Below are positions 62,695 to 64,000 of a stretch of 64,000 bases of DNA, in pieces (within the stretch, counting starts at the first letter, position 1; each line of letters starts with the position of its first letter). The DNA comes from Vitis vinifera (lineage: Eukaryota; Streptophyta; Magnoliopsida; Vitales; Vitaceae), in assembly GCF_030704535.1 (NCBI RefSeq), contig NC_081811.1, forward strand, positions 2,615,501 through 2,679,500, given 5' to 3'. Position numbers and translations under genes: made by a program. The notes below the pieces were generated by a model. The model ran no database searches, was not told the origin of the DNA, and saw only the letters and a list, made by a program, of their open reading frames with translations.

Positions 62695-63020
62695 ACCTCC
62701 GGAAAGATCGCATATGAGAGCGTTCCGTGGTTTGGGCCGCCAATCAGTGACATTTAATAGGCCGAATGGGCCTAGCATGATTGGGCTTCCAACTTTACAT
62801 GCCGCCGACACACTCTCAGACTTGAGGCCGAGCCCAAAATTGTGGTGCATTTTGAACTGGATTGACCCACTAGCGAGGACCAATCTCATTGGGTCTTCAT
62901 TCAAAAATGACAACGCCCATTGGGTCTTGTAATCGTCGCGGCTTCCACGTGACGGGAAAACCTTATCCCATGGTGGGCCAGACCTGCCTGAGACGGTTCT
63001 ATTCGGCCGGCCCAGATAAC
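62695..63020. promoter_or_regulatory. GC-richer island with a cluster of TGGGCY (site II) motifs
   Basis: Within AT-rich DNA this stretch holds TGGGCC/TGGGCT or complements near 62767, 62782, 62831, 62915, 62974 and 63009, plus CACGTG at 62946-62951. Such clusters mark TCP-bound promoters of plant housekeeping genes. The ORFs here on both strands look like compositional shadows. No gene is visible up to the window end. Confidence 0.4.
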
Positions 63021-64000
63021 TGTTAAATTGACTGGGAAGGTAAAAAGCAAAAATCGGAACGGACAAATGAGGAGAAGCTACGTGGAAATAACTGCACGAA
63101 GGACCAAACAAAAGAGTGAGTTGTGAAATTGTAGTTTTTGACAGACAGGTTATGTTACTAACTTACTAGTAGGAGGCAGTTCCTTTCCGAAGAAAGGTGA
63201 CATTAGTCTCTCCTGCTCAATCATTGGAAAGATGGATAATGGATAAAAGAACTCTTCAGGTTAGTGACTCAGACTAACTCAAGGTTCTTGAATGAGGGCA
63301 TGTTTGGAAGTTCCAAACAACAAAAATGGTTTTTTGATTGAAAAACACATTCGACCAAAACAATTATTAAAAATTATTAACAGCCCTTCAAACAGTGATT
63401 CTGAGGAGCGTTTTTAATATTTTTAATATTTAAAAATTTTATAATTCAAGTATTAAAAATATTAAAAATATTTTCGAACTTTAAATAAATTAAAAGAAAT
63501 ATATTTTTTTATATTTAGGTTATTAAAAAAAATTATTTTAAAAAAATAATAAAAAAGTGTTTTTAAAAAACTTTTTTTCTTAGAATTGTTTTAAAAATGG
63601 TTTATCAAATAAATTCTTAATTTTTCAAAATATTTGGTTTTAGACGTGGATTTAAAAAATAATAATGGAAAATTTTAAATAATTTGATACATGATACTGT
63701 TTTGATTTTATTATTTTTTATAAATAATTTTTTTTTTTAGATTTGATTATTATCTCAAAAATTAAATAAAATAATGAAAATATTAATTCTCACTTAAATT
63801 TAATAATTATAAGAATAAAAAAATTATTAATTATCATATAAAATTTATCTTATTATAACCATAACTTATCCAAGCCATATTTGATCGATTGAAATTTTGA
63901 ATAAATATTTTAATTAAATTATAAACTTAGTAAATTGGGGATAACTTAAATAAGATTTAACTCAATATGATTACGTTAAGGATTTAATAATTTATATAGT
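63021..64000. other. AT-rich sequence to the window end
   Basis: No gene seen. Around 63310-63610 there is another diverged MITE-like block. Confidence 0.5.

Noticed and set aside
62635..63111. Long open frames on both strands
   Set aside because: They overlap each other in a GC-richer island and neither shows a domain or splice-compatible continuation.
1..64000. CRISPR arrays, bacterial operons, riboswitches
   Set aside because: None seen; the window is eukaryotic nuclear DNA.

Overview
This is a 64-kb window of a plant nuclear genome, most consistent with grapevine (Vitis) or a close woody eudicot. The case rests on long AT-rich intergenic DNA, multi-exon genes with GT-AG (and two GC-AG) introns, a nuclear tRNA-Pro, a Ty1/copia element primed by initiator tRNA-Met, and L1-type LINE relics whose conceptual translation resembles a family I associate with grape. 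The species call is inference; no search was possible.

Layout. (1) 74-9860 is a transposon nest. A decayed LINE on the minus strand is interrupted by a solo LTR (7873-9017) and by a young full-length copia element (1090-6090; perfect 5-bp target duplication; 162-bp LTRs with 2 differences) whose gag-pol frame carries four in-frame stops and no frameshift. (2) 9860-14055 is mostly AT-rich, with a tRNA-Pro(UGG) and a 63-bp AT microsatellite. (3) 14056-18850 holds an F-box/DUF295 gene whose two exons are split by a 3.7-kb intron built of duplicated repeats. The arrangement suggests a tandem duplication of the locus followed by loss of one F-box body. (4) 22489-24141 encodes a small two-exon, probably plastid-targeted protein of unknown function with a solo LTR in its intron. 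(5) 24763-30403 is a 14-exon class-B auxin response factor (696 aa) on the minus strand. (6) 34404-44684 is a 21-exon DEG2/DegP2 chloroplast protease (606 aa) on the plus strand. (7) 45055-47603 and 51884-53472 are two tandem four-exon YUCCA-type flavin monooxygenases (378 and 377 aa) on the minus strand. (8) 53570-64000 is AT-rich intergenic DNA with MITEs, minisatellites and one GC-richer island of TGGGCY motifs.

How the genes relate. ARF (auxin response) and the two YUCCA-type genes (auxin synthesis) sit within 30 kb, but nothing in the sequence shows co-regulation. Exon models for the five genes were built by hand. In every case the lengths and phases close exactly: 2091, 1821, 1137, 1134 and 972 nt, plus 543 nt for the small gene. 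I did not find a clear new multi-gene system. The most unusual structure is the F-box duplication/deletion locus.
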